Positions 16,041-25,119 of a DNA stretch of 64,000 nt are shown one piece after another. The first letter of the stretch is position 1. Each line of letters begins with the position of its first letter. This DNA is from Microbacterium testaceum StLB037 (GTDB lineage: Bacteria; Actinomycetota; Actinomycetes; Actinomycetales; Microbacteriaceae), in NCBI RefSeq assembly GCF_008763945.1, contig NZ_VTQH01000001.1, positions 395,441 through 459,440 on the forward strand, given 5' to 3'. Under the pieces are notes generated by a model that did not search any database, was not told the DNA's origin, and saw only the letters and a list, made by a program, of their open reading frames with translations. The position numbers and the translations under genes are program-made.

Positions 16041-17246
16041 ATGGACTGGCAGATCTCCGAAGACACGGTGCCCTCGGCCCCGGTGACGGAGGCCGACGCC
16101 CGTTCGCTCCTCGGCCGCCCGCCCGCGACGGGGGCCTGGCGCGACGGCGACCCGGTCGGCGACCGGCGCTTCGCCGCCTTCGGGGCCTTCGAGACCGAGA
16201 GCGGCGAGTCCCTCCCGGGGTTCCGCCTCGCCTTCGAGACCTGGGGCGAACTCTCCCCCGCCCGTGACAACGCCATCCTGATCCTGCACGCCCTCACCGG
16301 CGACAGCCACGTGCGCGGGGCCGCCGGCCCCGGACACCCCACGGCCGGATGGTGGAGCGACCTCGTCGGCCCGGGTGCCGCGATCGACACCGACCGGTAT
16401 TTCGTGGTGGCCCCCAACATGCTGGGCGGATGCCAGGGCTCCACCGGCCCCGCGAGCATCGCGCCCGACGGCTACGAGTGGGCCTCGCGCTTCCCCTACC
16501 TCACCATCCGCGACCAGGTGAAGGCCCAGGCCCTGCTCGCGGACCGCCTCGGCGTGGAGCGCTGGCACGCGGTCGTCGGCGGCTCGATGGGCGGGATGCA
16601 CGCTCTCGAGTGGTCGGTCGGGTTCCCCGATCGCGTCGAGCGCGCGGCCATCCTCTCCGCCCCGCCCATCACCACGGCCGATCAGATCGCGCTGAACTCG
16701 GTGCAGCTCGACACCGTGCGCGTCGACCCGCGCTTCGCCGGCGGCGAGTACTACGACTCCGGCGACGGCGACGGCCCGCACCGCGGTCTCGCCCTCGCCC
16801 GGCGCATGGCGCTGCTCAACTACCGCAGCCCCACCGAGCTGAACCAGCGCTTCCAGCGGTCGTGGCAGTCGGGAGTGAGCCCGCTCGGCCGCGGGGGCCG
16901 TTTCGCGGTGGAGTCGTACCTCGACTTCCATGGCAACAAGTTCACCCGCCGGTTCGATGCGAACAGCTACCTCGTCCTCGTCGAGGCGATGAACTCGCAC
17001 GACGTCGGCCGCGACCGCGACGGCGTCGAAGACGCCCTGCGCCGCGTCACCGCCACCACCCTCGTCCTGGGCGTCGACAGCGACCGCCTGTTCCCCATCG
17101 ACGGACAGCACCGCATCGCCCGCGGCATCCCGAACACCCTCGACGGAGACAGCGCGATCGTCCTGTCGAGCGACTTCGGCCACGACGGCTTCCTCATCGA
17201 GACCGCCGCGGTCGCCGCGCACCTGCGCCGACTGCTCGCGGCTTGA
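16041..17246 (+). CDS. metX: Homoserine O-acetyltransferase
   Basis: This 401-residue alpha/beta-hydrolase-fold enzyme transfers an acetyl group from acetyl-CoA to homoserine, the first committed step to methionine. The nucleophile is Ser182 in GGSMGGM, with Asp348 in VDSDRLFP and His381 in FGHDGFL completing the triad. NMLGGCQGSTGP is a family signature. The second of two nearby ATGs is preferred because GGAGAG at 16025-16030 is ten bases away from it but only one base from the first (16032). It works with metY upstream. Confidence 0.93.
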   Translation: MDWQISEDTVPSAPVTEADARSLLGRPPATGAWRDGDPVGDRRFAAFGAFETESGESLPGFRLAFETWGELSPARDNAILILHALTGDSHVRGAAGPGHPTAGWWSDLVGPGAAIDTDRYFVVAPNMLGGCQGSTGPASIAPDGYEWASRFPYLTIRDQVKAQALLADRLGVERWHAVVGGSMGGMHALEWSVGFPDRVERAAILSAPPITTADQIALNSVQLDTVRVDPRFAGGEYYDSGDGDGPHRGLALARRMALLNYRSPTELNQRFQRSWQSGVSPLGRGGRFAVESYLDFHGNKFTRRFDANSYLVLVEAMNSHDVGRDRDGVEDALRRVTATTLVLGVDSDRLFPIDGQHRIARGIPNTLDGDSAIVLSSDFGHDGFLIETAAVAAHLRRLLAA

Positions 17247-17252
17247 CGATCC

Positions 17253-17278
17253 CGGATGCCGTGAGCCCCCGGCATCCG
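17253..17278. terminator. Hairpin between convergent metX and MFS genes
   Basis: CGGATGCCG (17253-17261) pairs with CGGCATCCG (17270-17278) around an 8-base loop. It is the only structure in the 48-bp gap and could serve both genes. Its stem is built from the GGATGCC word that is abundant in the window. Confidence 0.6.
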
Positions 17279-17294
17279 TCCACCCCCGCCCGAG

Positions 17295-18575
17295 TCAGCC
17301 CTGCGTCGGGATCGATCCGGTGATGGCGGTCTGCGCGGCTTCGGCGGCCGGCATCCGGTGATCGGGGTGGCGTCCGCTGCGGTCCTCGCCCCGGTACGCC
17401 ACGACGGCGACGACGAGCCCGCCCGCGGCGAGCACCGCCCCGACCCACGCGGGGGCCACGAGACCCAGCCCCGCGGCGATCGCGAGACCGCCGAGGAACG
17501 CGCCGAGGCTGTTGCCGATGTTCAGCGCCGAGTGGTTGAGCGCGGCGGCGATCGACTGGTTGTCCTCGGCGACGTCCATCAGGCGGGTCTGGATGGCGGG
17601 GCTGAGCGCCGATCCGCAGAACGCCACGAGGAAGGCGAACAACACGAGACTCACGATCCAGCCGGCCGTCAGGGCCAGACCGACGGATGCCACGCCGAGG
17701 GCGACGAGGCCCGCGAACAGCCAGAACCGCAGGTCTTTGTCAGCGAGGGCGCCCCCGACGATGTTGCCGATCGTCATGCCGATGCCCACGAGCACGAGCA
17801 CGATCGAGACGGTCCACTCGGGTTGTCCGGCGACGTCGGTGATCATCGGGGCGATGTAGCTGTACATCGCGAAGAACCCGCCGAAGCCGATCGCGCCGAT
17901 GCCGAGGGCGAGCCACACCTGGCCGATGCGGAACACCCGCAGCTCGTCGCGCAGGCGACGCCCGGGAGACCCGGGGTGCTTCGGCACGAACATCGCGATG
18001 CAGATGGTCGCGAGCAGGAAGATGCCCGTGACCACGGCGAAGGCCGCGCGCCAGCCGACCTGCTGCCCGAGGAGGGTGCCGAGGGGGACGCCGACGACGT
18101 TGGCGATGGTCAGACCCGTGAGGACGAAGGCGACGCCCTTGGCACGGTTGCCGGGGCCCAGGGCGTCCGCGGCGACGAGAGCACCGATGCCGAAGTATGC
18201 ACCGTGCGGGAGACCGGCGAGGAAGCGGGATGCCGCGACGAGCTCGAACGTGGGGGCGATCACCGTCAGGAGGGTGAAGAACGCCAGCGCCGCCGCCAGC
18301 ACGATCATCACGCGGTGGCGCGGGAAGCGGGCGACGGAGCCGGCGATGGTGGGGGCTCCGACGACGACGCCGAGCGCGTACAGCGAGATGAGCCACCCCG
18401 CCTGTGCGATCGCGTCGTCGGGAGATGCCGCCCACGCACCGGGGACGAGCTCGCGGGCGATGTTGGGCAGCAGCCCCATCACCACGAACTCGGTCATGCC
18501 GATGCCGAAACTGCCGATGGCGAGAGAAAGGAGCGCCCGCATCGCCGCACCTCTCGAGGTCGTCGAAGAGGTCAC
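17295..18575 (-). CDS. MFS transporter, DHA1/AraJ-like
   Basis: This 426-residue membrane protein has about 12 hydrophobic segments. The first helix, LSLAIGSFGIGMTEFVVMGLLP, is the hallmark of the AraJ/CmlR/PbuE-type DHA1 exporters, and RFPRHRVMIVLAAALAF is the motif-A loop. It probably exports a small toxic compound or a nucleobase/sugar-like solute. The GTG at 18575 is selected because TACGAT lies six bases upstream; a downstream ATG at 18542 with GAGAGG is the alternative. Confidence 0.87.
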   Translation of the reverse strand: MTSSTTSRGAAMRALLSLAIGSFGIGMTEFVVMGLLPNIARELVPGAWAASPDDAIAQAGWLISLYALGVVVGAPTIAGSVARFPRHRVMIVLAAALAFFTLLTVIAPTFELVAASRFLAGLPHGAYFGIGALVAADALGPGNRAKGVAFVLTGLTIANVVGVPLGTLLGQQVGWRAAFAVVTGIFLLATICIAMFVPKHPGSPGRRLRDELRVFRIGQVWLALGIGAIGFGGFFAMYSYIAPMITDVAGQPEWTVSIVLVLVGIGMTIGNIVGGALADKDLRFWLFAGLVALGVASVGLALTAGWIVSLVLFAFLVAFCGSALSPAIQTRLMDVAEDNQSIAAALNHSALNIGNSLGAFLGGLAIAAGLGLVAPAWVGAVLAAGGLVVAVVAYRGEDRSGRHPDHRMPAAEAAQTAITGSIPTQG

Positions 18576-18581
18576 CCGCCG

Positions 18582-18587
18582 ATCGTA
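18582..18587 (-). promoter_or_regulatory. Leaderless promoter -10 (TACGAT) of the MFS gene
   Basis: The minus strand reads TACGAT, six bases, then the GTG at 18575. Confidence 0.5.
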
Positions 18588-18646
18588 GTCGGCGGGAGCG
18601 GCCCAGGTCGAATCGTTTCGAGAGTCGGGAGTGGCGCCCGCGCGGT

Positions 18647-18973
18647 TCAGTCCTCGCGCCGCTCCAGCGCGTCCTCGAGGCGCTCGATCTTCCCGTCGAG
18701 CTCGCCGGTACGCCCAGGGCGGATGTCGGCCTTGAGCACGAGCGAGACGCGCGAGCCGTACGGCATCACGGCATCCGTCGCCGCTTTGACGACGGCGAAC
18801 ACCTCGTCCCACTCCCCTTCGATCTCGGTGAACATCGAGGTCGTGCGGTGCGGCAGGCCCGAGGCGCGCACGACGGCGACGGCCGCGGCGACCGCATCGT
18901 GGACCGATCCGTCGGAGTTCTCCGCGGCGGCGGTGCCGACACCGGACGGGGCGACCGAGAAAGCGATGAGCAT
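18647..18973 (-). CDS. Thiamine-binding protein, MTH1187/YqgV (DUF77) family
   Basis: This 108-residue ferredoxin-like-fold protein matches the MTH1187 family: MLIAFSVAPSG at the start, GLPHRTTSMFTEIEGEWDEVF in the middle and SLVLKADIRPG near the end. Family members bind thiamine or thiamine-like ligands, and act as cytosolic oligomers. The ATG at 18973 follows TAGTCT and six bases, so a leaderless transcript is likely. The downstream MFS gene is on the same strand 71 bp away but has its own promoter. Confidence 0.85.
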   Translation of the reverse strand: MLIAFSVAPSGVGTAAAENSDGSVHDAVAAAVAVVRASGLPHRTTSMFTEIEGEWDEVFAVVKAATDAVMPYGSRVSLVLKADIRPGRTGELDGKIERLEDALERRED

Positions 18974-18979
18974 GACTCG

Positions 18980-18985
18980 AGACTA
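18980..18985 (-). promoter_or_regulatory. Leaderless promoter -10 (TAGTCT) of the thiamine-binding gene
   Basis: The minus strand reads TAGTCT, six bases, then the ATG at 18973. Confidence 0.55.
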
Positions 18986-19028
18986 CGTCTCCGCCCCACC
19001 GGGCGGAACGGCTCGGCCCGCGCCGCGC

Positions 19029-20336
19029 TCAGCGGCCGGACGAAACCCGGTCGGGGATCGGCCGACGGCCCGTGACGATCTCGCGCAGCCCGGCCGGCGG
19101 ACGCACGCGCCCCGTGGGAACGCGCACGACACGGACGATCGCCCACACCAGCAGCACGAGCGCGAGCAGGTTGCGCGCCTCGAGGACCACCACCGGGAAG
19201 GGGTTCGGGTGCGTGGCCATGAGCCCGTCGTACAGCAGCGGGTACATCCATTGCGTGAGCGCGGCGATCACGAGCGTCATGCCCGCGAACGCGTACCAGC
19301 GGCGTCGGTCGATCATGAGCCCTAGGACGACGGGGGCGAACAACCACACGTAGTACTGCGGCGAGCCGACCTTGTTCAGGGCGATGAACGCGGTCACCAG
19401 CGCGAGCGACAGCGGCGGGAAGAGCGAGAGGAACGTCGCGCCGCGGCGCATCTTCACCACGCCGACGACCGCGACCGCGACCATCGTGAGCAGCATGATC
19501 GGCGTCATCGCGGCGATGAGCGGCTCAGCGCCCGGCCCGGTCACCTGGAAGGTGAGGACGCCGCCGTCGTAGTAGACCTCACTGCCGGGGACGTAGAACG
19601 CCGCGAGGAACATGTACAGGCCCCCGACGGGAGCCTCCATCTGGATGCCGCGCGAGGTCTGATCCCCCACGAAACCGAAGACGTAGGGCGCCCCGCCCAG
19701 AGCCACCACCGGGATGATGGTCGCGAGCGACACCGCGACCGCTCCCCACACGAGCGCGAGGCGACGGCGCACGACGATGAGGCCGGCGGCCAGGATCGCG
19801 GCGGGCCACACCTTCATCCACACCGAGATCGAGAGCAGAAGGGATGCCACGAACGGGCGCCGGAGCATCCAGATGCTGCCGAGAATCGCGAAGGGCACCG
19901 TGATGCCGTCGATGCGATACAGGCCCACGGGTCCGATCAACAGGATGGCGGCGAGCCAGAACCACGCGGCGAGCACGCGACCGGTCGAGCGGCCCTTGCC
20001 GACCAGCACGACGAAGGCGACGAGGTTGAACAGCGCGACGGTGATCGCCCACGCGGGGGTGTATCCGACGGCCCAGGCGAAGACCCACGCGAAGGTCATC
20101 GGCAGGAACGCGAGCTGCGGGTAGATCCACTTCTCGGTGATCCCCGGCCACGCCCATGCGTCGCTGCGCGTGCACGAGGTCACGTCGATGCCGCCGAAGA
20201 GCGCGCACCGAGACCACGGTTCGTACACCAGGTAGACGTCGCCCATGGGCTCGTTGGGCTGCTGATAGCCCAGGATCCCCACCACGACGTGTACGGCGAC
20301 GAACGCGACCAACAGGGGAATGACACGCCTCAACAC
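19029..20336 (-). CDS. GT87-like polytopic mannosyltransferase family protein
   Basis: This 435-residue integral membrane protein has about ten hydrophobic segments and looks like a GT-C glycosyltransferase of family 87 (DUF2029), which uses polyprenyl-phosphomannose to build lipoarabinomannan-type glycans. The first outer loop is acidic (NEPMGDVYLVYEPW) as in GT-C enzymes, where an early loop Asp is catalytic. The NKVGSPQYYVWLFAPVV segment late in the protein is a family hallmark. The GTG start at 20336 follows TAGGAT and six bases. The C-terminal tail is basic and cytoplasmic. Confidence 0.78.
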   Translation of the reverse strand: MLRRVIPLLVAFVAVHVVVGILGYQQPNEPMGDVYLVYEPWSRCALFGGIDVTSCTRSDAWAWPGITEKWIYPQLAFLPMTFAWVFAWAVGYTPAWAITVALFNLVAFVVLVGKGRSTGRVLAAWFWLAAILLIGPVGLYRIDGITVPFAILGSIWMLRRPFVASLLLSISVWMKVWPAAILAAGLIVVRRRLALVWGAVAVSLATIIPVVALGGAPYVFGFVGDQTSRGIQMEAPVGGLYMFLAAFYVPGSEVYYDGGVLTFQVTGPGAEPLIAAMTPIMLLTMVAVAVVGVVKMRRGATFLSLFPPLSLALVTAFIALNKVGSPQYYVWLFAPVVLGLMIDRRRWYAFAGMTLVIAALTQWMYPLLYDGLMATHPNPFPVVVLEARNLLALVLLVWAIVRVVRVPTGRVRPPAGLREIVTGRRPIPDRVSSGR

Positions 20337-20342
20337 CGCCTC

Positions 20343-20348
20343 ATCCTA
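20343..20348 (-). promoter_or_regulatory. Leaderless promoter -10 (TAGGAT) of the GT87-like gene
   Basis: The minus strand reads TAGGAT, six bases, then the GTG at 20336. Confidence 0.55.
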
Positions 20349-20421
20349 AGCGGGCGGCGCTCGCCGACCTGGACGGACGCCGGTCGCGGGCCGCCGTCTC
20401 GTGCCTCGGCGGGGTGAACCG

Positions 20422-21279
20422 TTACGCGATCGAGTCCCCCCGCACCGCGGCCACGACGCCGGGGAGCGCCTCAGCGACGTCGAGCGCGGTGATCGGTCCG
20501 CCGCTTTCTCCAAGGGCGAGGGATGCCACCCGCCCCGCCCGTCCGTGCAGCCATGCGGCCGCCGCGGCCGAGGCGGCCAGATCCTCGATCCCGTCCCGCC
20601 CGGCGGCGACCGACCCCGCCAGGACCGCTCCGAGCACGCCCCCGAGCACATCGCCGGTGCCCGCCGTCGCGAGCCACGGTGTCCCCGCCGAGACCCGTCG
20701 CATCCACCCTCCCGCCGCGGCGACGATCGTGACAGCGCCCTTCGAGAGCACCACTCCCCCGAAGGCCTCGGCCGTCTCGCGTGCCGCCTTCTCGCGCGCG
20801 TCATCGTCGCGGGCGTCGGCCGCCGGCATCCCGAGGCTGTCGCGCAGCCGGTCGAGTTCTCGCGCGTGCGGCGTGACGATCACGGGGGCCGTCGCCGAGG
20901 GAACGAGGTCGAGAGCTCCGGCGTCGACGACGACCGGGACGGCGCCCGACAGGATGCCGCGCAGCGCCGCCGTCTCCTCGGCGTCGCGCTCGGCGGCATC
21001 CGTGCCCGATCCCATCACCCAGGCCTGCACACGTCCGTCGGCGGTCACGGTCTCGGGGCGTCGTTGCAGCACGAAGTCCTGGGCGCGAGCAGGTCCGAGG
21101 TAGCGGACCATTCCCGTGCCGGTGCGCCACGCGGCCTCGACGCCGAGAACGGCGGCACCCGGGTACCGCGTCGAGCCCGTCCGCAGGCCGACCACCCCGC
21201 GGGAATACTTGTCATCGTCCGCCGTTGGCTTCCGCAGTGCGCGGGCGACATCCTGCTCGCCGAAATCCTTCGCCGTCAT
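20422..21279 (-). CDS. nnrD: ADP-dependent NAD(P)H-hydrate dehydratase
   Basis: This 285-residue ribokinase-like protein repairs hydrated NAD(P)H (NADPHX) using ADP. It shows the family motifs KYSRGVVGLRTGS near residue 24, TPHARELDRL near residue 136 and GTGDVLGGVLGAVLAG near residue 208, where the Asp is the catalytic base. It is a stand-alone dehydratase domain; the epimerase partner domain found fused in some bacteria is absent. The ATG at 21279 follows TAGGGT and six bases. It is divergent from the Old Yellow Enzyme gene. Confidence 0.9.
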   Translation of the reverse strand: MTAKDFGEQDVARALRKPTADDDKYSRGVVGLRTGSTRYPGAAVLGVEAAWRTGTGMVRYLGPARAQDFVLQRRPETVTADGRVQAWVMGSGTDAAERDAEETAALRGILSGAVPVVVDAGALDLVPSATAPVIVTPHARELDRLRDSLGMPAADARDDDAREKAARETAEAFGGVVLSKGAVTIVAAAGGWMRRVSAGTPWLATAGTGDVLGGVLGAVLAGSVAAGRDGIEDLAASAAAAAWLHGRAGRVASLALGESGGPITALDVAEALPGVVAAVRGDSIA

Positions 21280-21285
21280 GGCGTC

Positions 21286-21291
21286 ACCCTA
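21286..21291 (-). promoter_or_regulatory. Leaderless promoter -10 (TAGGGT) of nnrD
   Basis: The minus strand reads TAGGGT, six bases, then the ATG at 21279. The divergent flavoprotein start is only 28 bp from the nnrD start, so the two promoters must overlap. Confidence 0.55.
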
Positions 21292-21307
21292 GAACGCAAA
21301 GGCCCCC

Positions 21308-22366
21308 ATGAGTGCCCTCTTCACACCCCTGTCCATCCGCGATATCGAGATGCGCAACCGCCTCTGGGTGTCTCCGATGTGCCAGTACAGCGCGATCGAG
21401 GGCATGCCGAACGAATGGCATCACGTCCACCTCGCGCAGTTCGCGGCCGGCGGAGCGGGACTCGTGATCGCCGAGGCCAGCGCCATCTCGCCCGAGGGCC
21501 GTATCTCGCCCGACGACGCCGGCATGTGGACCGATGCCCAGGCCGAGGCGTGGGCTCCGATCGTGGCCGCCATCCGCTCGCGGGGAGCGGTGGCGGGAAT
21601 CCAGCTCAGCCACGCGGGGCGCAAGGCCTCGACGTCCTCGCCCCTGAGCGGCGCCCGCGGCTCGGTCACGCACGCCGACGGCGGCTGGACGACGGTGGCC
21701 CCCTCGGCGCTGGCGTACGACTCCTTCGCCGCCCCCATCGCCCTCGACGCCGCCGGGATCGAGAAGGTCGTCACCGACTTCGCGGATGCCGCCCGCCGCG
21801 CCGTTCGCGCCGGATTCCAGGTCGTGGAGGTGCATGCCGCCCACGGCTACCTCCTCCACCAGTTCCTCTCGCCGCTGACGAACCACCGCGACGACGGGTA
21901 CGGCGGATCGTTCGAGAACCGCGTTCGCCTTCTCGTCCGCGTGACGGAGGCCGTCCGCGAGGCCGCGGGCGAGGCTGCGGTGTTCGTGCGGTTCTCGGCG
22001 ACCGACGCCGCCCCCGGGGGCTGGGACGTCGCCGACACCGTGGCGGCCGCACGCCTCGTCGCCGACGCGGGCGCCGACCTCATGGATGTTTCGAGCGGCG
22101 GGCTCGTGCCCGAGCAGCGCATCGTGCCGGGTCCGGGCTACCAGGTCGACTATGCCGCGGCCGTCCGCCGCGAGACGGGCCTGCCCGTCGCCGCCGTCGG
22201 GATGATCGACGACCCCACCTTCGGCGAGCAGATCCTGGCCGACGGCCGCGCCGACGCGATCCTGTCGGGTCGGGAGTGGCTGCGCGACCCGCACTACGCG
22301 CTGCGCGCCGCCGCGGCCCTGGGTGCGGACTCCCCCGCCCCCGCGCAGTACCTCCGCGCGTACTGA
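21308..22366 (+). CDS. NADH:flavin oxidoreductase, YqjM-class Old Yellow Enzyme
   Basis: This 352-residue FMN TIM-barrel ene-reductase has Cys25 in VSPMCQYSA, the redox-tuning cysteine of the YqjM (thermophilic-like) class. HAAHGYLLHQFLSPLTN and the C-terminal GREWLRDPHYAL block (phosphate-binding region just before it) are conserved. QLSHAGRKAS contains the His pair region that binds substrate carbonyls. It reduces activated C=C bonds of enones using NAD(P)H. AAAGG five bases upstream is the ribosome binding site. The physiological substrate is unknown. Confidence 0.92.
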   Translation: MSALFTPLSIRDIEMRNRLWVSPMCQYSAIEGMPNEWHHVHLAQFAAGGAGLVIAEASAISPEGRISPDDAGMWTDAQAEAWAPIVAAIRSRGAVAGIQLSHAGRKASTSSPLSGARGSVTHADGGWTTVAPSALAYDSFAAPIALDAAGIEKVVTDFADAARRAVRAGFQVVEVHAAHGYLLHQFLSPLTNHRDDGYGGSFENRVRLLVRVTEAVREAAGEAAVFVRFSATDAAPGGWDVADTVAAARLVADAGADLMDVSSGGLVPEQRIVPGPGYQVDYAAAVRRETGLPVAAVGMIDDPTFGEQILADGRADAILSGREWLRDPHYALRAAAALGADSPAPAQYLRAY

Positions 22367-22386
22367 CACCCGCCCCGCCCCACGCG

Positions 22387-22495
22387 CGAGATCCCGTGAT
22401 CTCGCCGAAACCACACGCCACGGCAGGTGCTCTCGCCCGGATCACGTGATCTCGCGCCGCACCGCCGTCCCGACGCGCCAGATCACCTGATCTCG
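22387..22495. repeat. Three GATC-N4-GATC palindromes ending GATCTCG
   Basis: Copies lie at 22387-22404 (CGAGATC with a 4-base centre, then GATCTCG), 22440-22454 (GATCACGTGATC plus TCG) and 22481-22495 (GATCACCTGATC plus TCG). All are followed by CTCGC-type sequence. They fill the 200-bp gap between the convergent flavoprotein and CNNM/CBS genes, which holds no gene. Confidence 0.7.
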
Positions 22496-22512
22496 CGCGA
22501 CGACGCCCCCAC

Positions 22513-22566
22513 ACGCAGACACCGGATGGTACGAGGCCCAGGCCCCGCGGCATCCGGTGTCTGCGT
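22513..22566. terminator. 16-bp-stem hairpin between convergent genes
   Basis: ACGCAGACACCGGATG (22513-22528) is perfectly complementary to 22551-22566, with a 22-base loop. The right arm ends at the base before the stop codon of the CNNM/CBS gene. It probably terminates transcription from both sides. Confidence 0.7.
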
Positions 22567-23622
22567 TCAGGCGAAGCGGCGACGCTCGGTGGCGTCCTGC
22601 ACCTCGCCGACGAGCTCCTCGATGACGTCCTCGAGGAAGAGCACCGACTGCACGTCGCCGCGCTCGTCGCGCACCTGCGCGAGGTGGCGACCCGAGCGGC
22701 GCATGAGTGCCAGGGCGTCCTCGAGGTCGGTGGTCTCGAGCATCGACACCATGTGGTGCACGCGCTTGGCGGGGATGGGGCGGGCCATGTCGGCATCCGA
22801 TCCCTCCGCCGCGCGCAGCACGTCTTTCAGGTGCACGTATCCGGTGGGGTGCCCGCTCTCGTCGACGATCACGTAGCGCGAGTACCCGTGCTGGGCGACC
22901 GCCCGCTCGATCTCGGCCGGCGTGGTGGTCTCGGGCAAGGTCACCAGGGCGCTCACCGGCACGGCGATGTCGGCGGCCTTCTTCTCGGTGAATTCCACCA
23001 CGGCGGTCACCGTGCCCGCCGAGTCGTCGAGCACGCCCTCGCGGCGCGACTGCGTGACGATGGTGGCCACCTCGTCGAGCGTGTAGGTCGAGGCGGCCTC
23101 GTCCTTCGGCTCCACCCGGAACAGGCGCAGCACGTGGTTCGCCGTCCAGTTGAGGGCGACGATGATCGGGTGGAACGCCTTCGAGACGGCGACCAGCGGC
23201 GGGGCGAGCATGAGAACGGCGCGATCCGGCAGCGAGAACGCGAGGTTCTTCGGCACCATCTCGCCGAACACCACGTGCAGGTACGACACCAGCAGCAGCG
23301 CCACGACGAAGCCGATCACGCCGACGGCGGCCTCGGGCAACCCGGTGAGCCCCAGCGGCCCCTCGAGCAGGTGGTGGATCGCGGGCTCCGAGACGTTCAG
23401 GATCAGCAGCGAGCAGATCGTGATGCCCAGCTGACAGGTCGCGAGCATGAGCGTCGCGTGCTCCATCGCGTACAGCGCGGTCTTGGCCGCGCGCGAGCCG
23501 CGTTCGGCGTGCGGCTCGATCTGCGAGCGGCGCGCCGAGATAACGGCGAACTCCGCGCCGACGAAGAAGGCGTTGGCGGCCAACAGGACCACTAGCCAGG
23601 CGATTCCGGCCCAGTCGTTCAT
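22567..23622 (-). CDS. CNNM/CBS-domain HlyC/CorC family membrane protein (second of pair)
   Basis: The 351-residue protein has an N-terminal CNNM (DUF21) membrane domain with helices in WAGIAWLVVLLAANAFFVGAEFAV and AVGVIGFVVALLLVSYLHVV, the conserved FGEMVPKNLA motif near residue 118, and a pair of CBS domains from about residue 200. The C-terminal CorC_HlyC domain of longer homologues is missing. The family is linked to magnesium and cobalt efflux or magnesium homeostasis. Its ATG overlaps the stop of the upstream paralogue (ATGA), so the two are likely made together and may form a heteromer. Confidence 0.9.
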   Translation of the reverse strand: MNDWAGIAWLVVLLAANAFFVGAEFAVISARRSQIEPHAERGSRAAKTALYAMEHATLMLATCQLGITICSLLILNVSEPAIHHLLEGPLGLTGLPEAAVGVIGFVVALLLVSYLHVVFGEMVPKNLAFSLPDRAVLMLAPPLVAVSKAFHPIIVALNWTANHVLRLFRVEPKDEAASTYTLDEVATIVTQSRREGVLDDSAGTVTAVVEFTEKKAADIAVPVSALVTLPETTTPAEIERAVAQHGYSRYVIVDESGHPTGYVHLKDVLRAAEGSDADMARPIPAKRVHHMVSMLETTDLEDALALMRRSGRHLAQVRDERGDVQSVLFLEDVIEELVGEVQDATERRRFA

Positions 23623-24962
23623 CGCTGGTCACCGCCCTTCGCGGCGCGCACGAGCTCGTCGACGTCCTGCTCGACCGGGTTCGGGGTGAACTGCACTCGG
23701 TCGACGCGACGGCCGTCCATGCGCTGTACGGCGAGCCGGCCGTCCTCGAGGTCGACCGTGTCCCCGACGACGGGGATGCGCTCGAGCGCGGCCATGATGT
23801 AGCCGCCGACCGTGTCGTAGACCTCTCCCTCGGGCACGCGCACGCCGGCGCGGTCGAGGGCCTCGTCGGGGCGCAGGTCGCCCGGGAAGGTGACGAACGC
23901 GGCGGAGCGCACGACACCGGCGCGCGAGCGGTCGTGCTCATCGAGCACCTCGCCCACGATCTCCTCCACCAGGTCTTCGAGGGTCACCACCCCGGCCGTG
24001 CCGCCGTACTCGTCGATGACGATCGCCATCTGATAGCCGCGCGAACGCAGCTCCGACACGAGGGCGTCGAGATGCACGGTCTCGGGCACGCGCAGCGGCT
24101 CGGTCGACAACGCCGCGACGGGCACCTCGCCGCGCTTCTCCCGCGGCACGCCGATCGCGGCCTTGAGGTGCACGACGCCGACGATGTCGTCCATCGACTC
24201 CCCGTACACGGGGAAGCGGCTGTGACCGGTGCGGCGGGCGAGCTGCACCACGTCGTCGGCGGGATCGCCCGCGGCGAGCGCGTGCACGCTGGGTCGCGGG
24301 GTCATGACGTCGGCGGCGCTCAGGCGCGCGAAGGTGAGGCTGCGGTCGAGGAGGGATGCCGTGTCCTTCTCGAGCATGCCGGCGCTCGCCGATCGCTTGA
24401 CCAGGCTCGACAGCTCCTCGGCGGAGCGCGCTCCCGACAGCTCCTCCTTGGGCTCGACGCCCATCGCGCGCAGCACGCCGTTGGCGCTGCCGTTGAGCAC
24501 CACGATCGCGGGCTTGAACACCGCGGTGAAGGCGACCTGGAAGGGCATGACGAGCTTGGCCGTCTGCCGAGGGATCGCCAGCGCGAAGTTCTTGGGCACC
24601 AGCTCGCCGAGGATCATCGACAGCACGGTCGCGAAGCCGACGCCGATGACGGCGGCCACCGAGACGGTGAGCGCCTCGGGCAGCCCCCACGATTGGAAGA
24701 CGGGCCGCAGCAGGTTCGAGATCGCCGGCTCCATCGTGTAACCGGTGAGCAACGTCGTGAGCGTGATGCCGAGCTGGGCGCTCGAGAGGTGCGTCGAGGT
24801 GATGCGCAGGGCGTCGATCGTCAGCGACAGCCGGGTTTCTCCGGCGGCACGGCGCGATTCGAGATCGGCGCGGTCGAGGTTGACGAGGGCGAACTCGCTC
24901 GCGACGAAGAGTCCGGTTCCCACGGTGAGCACGAGCCCCACAACCAGCATGACGTAATCCAT
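23619..24962 (-). CDS. CNNM/CBS/CorC-domain HlyC/CorC family membrane protein (first of pair)
   Basis: This 447-residue protein has the full layout: CNNM domain (helix from MDYVMLVVGLVLTVG, motif LGELVPKNFALA near residue 118), two CBS domains from about residue 205 (HSRFPVYGESMDDIVG, then IDEYGGTAGVVTLEDLVEEIVGE), and a C-terminal CorC/HlyC domain (DTVGGYIMAALERIP). Members are thought to move or sense divalent cations, CBS domains binding Mg-ATP. It is the first gene of a two-gene operon. GGGGGTG precedes the ATG; a clear promoter is not seen. Confidence 0.92.
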   Translation of the reverse strand: MDYVMLVVGLVLTVGTGLFVASEFALVNLDRADLESRRAAGETRLSLTIDALRITSTHLSSAQLGITLTTLLTGYTMEPAISNLLRPVFQSWGLPEALTVSVAAVIGVGFATVLSMILGELVPKNFALAIPRQTAKLVMPFQVAFTAVFKPAIVVLNGSANGVLRAMGVEPKEELSGARSAEELSSLVKRSASAGMLEKDTASLLDRSLTFARLSAADVMTPRPSVHALAAGDPADDVVQLARRTGHSRFPVYGESMDDIVGVVHLKAAIGVPREKRGEVPVAALSTEPLRVPETVHLDALVSELRSRGYQMAIVIDEYGGTAGVVTLEDLVEEIVGEVLDEHDRSRAGVVRSAAFVTFPGDLRPDEALDRAGVRVPEGEVYDTVGGYIMAALERIPVVGDTVDLEDGRLAVQRMDGRRVDRVQFTPNPVEQDVDELVRAAKGGDQR

Positions 24963-25119
24963 CAGGCATCACCCCCGCTCGATCGCTCGGCGGAAGAGGG
25001 TCGTTGGGGCCTGGGTCTACAACTGGGAGGGTCGTCCATCGTGCGGACGATTCTATTGCAGCCCGGGCCCGACGGCATCCGTCTCGTGCACATCCGCGAG
25101 CACTGGAGAGGATGGAGGA

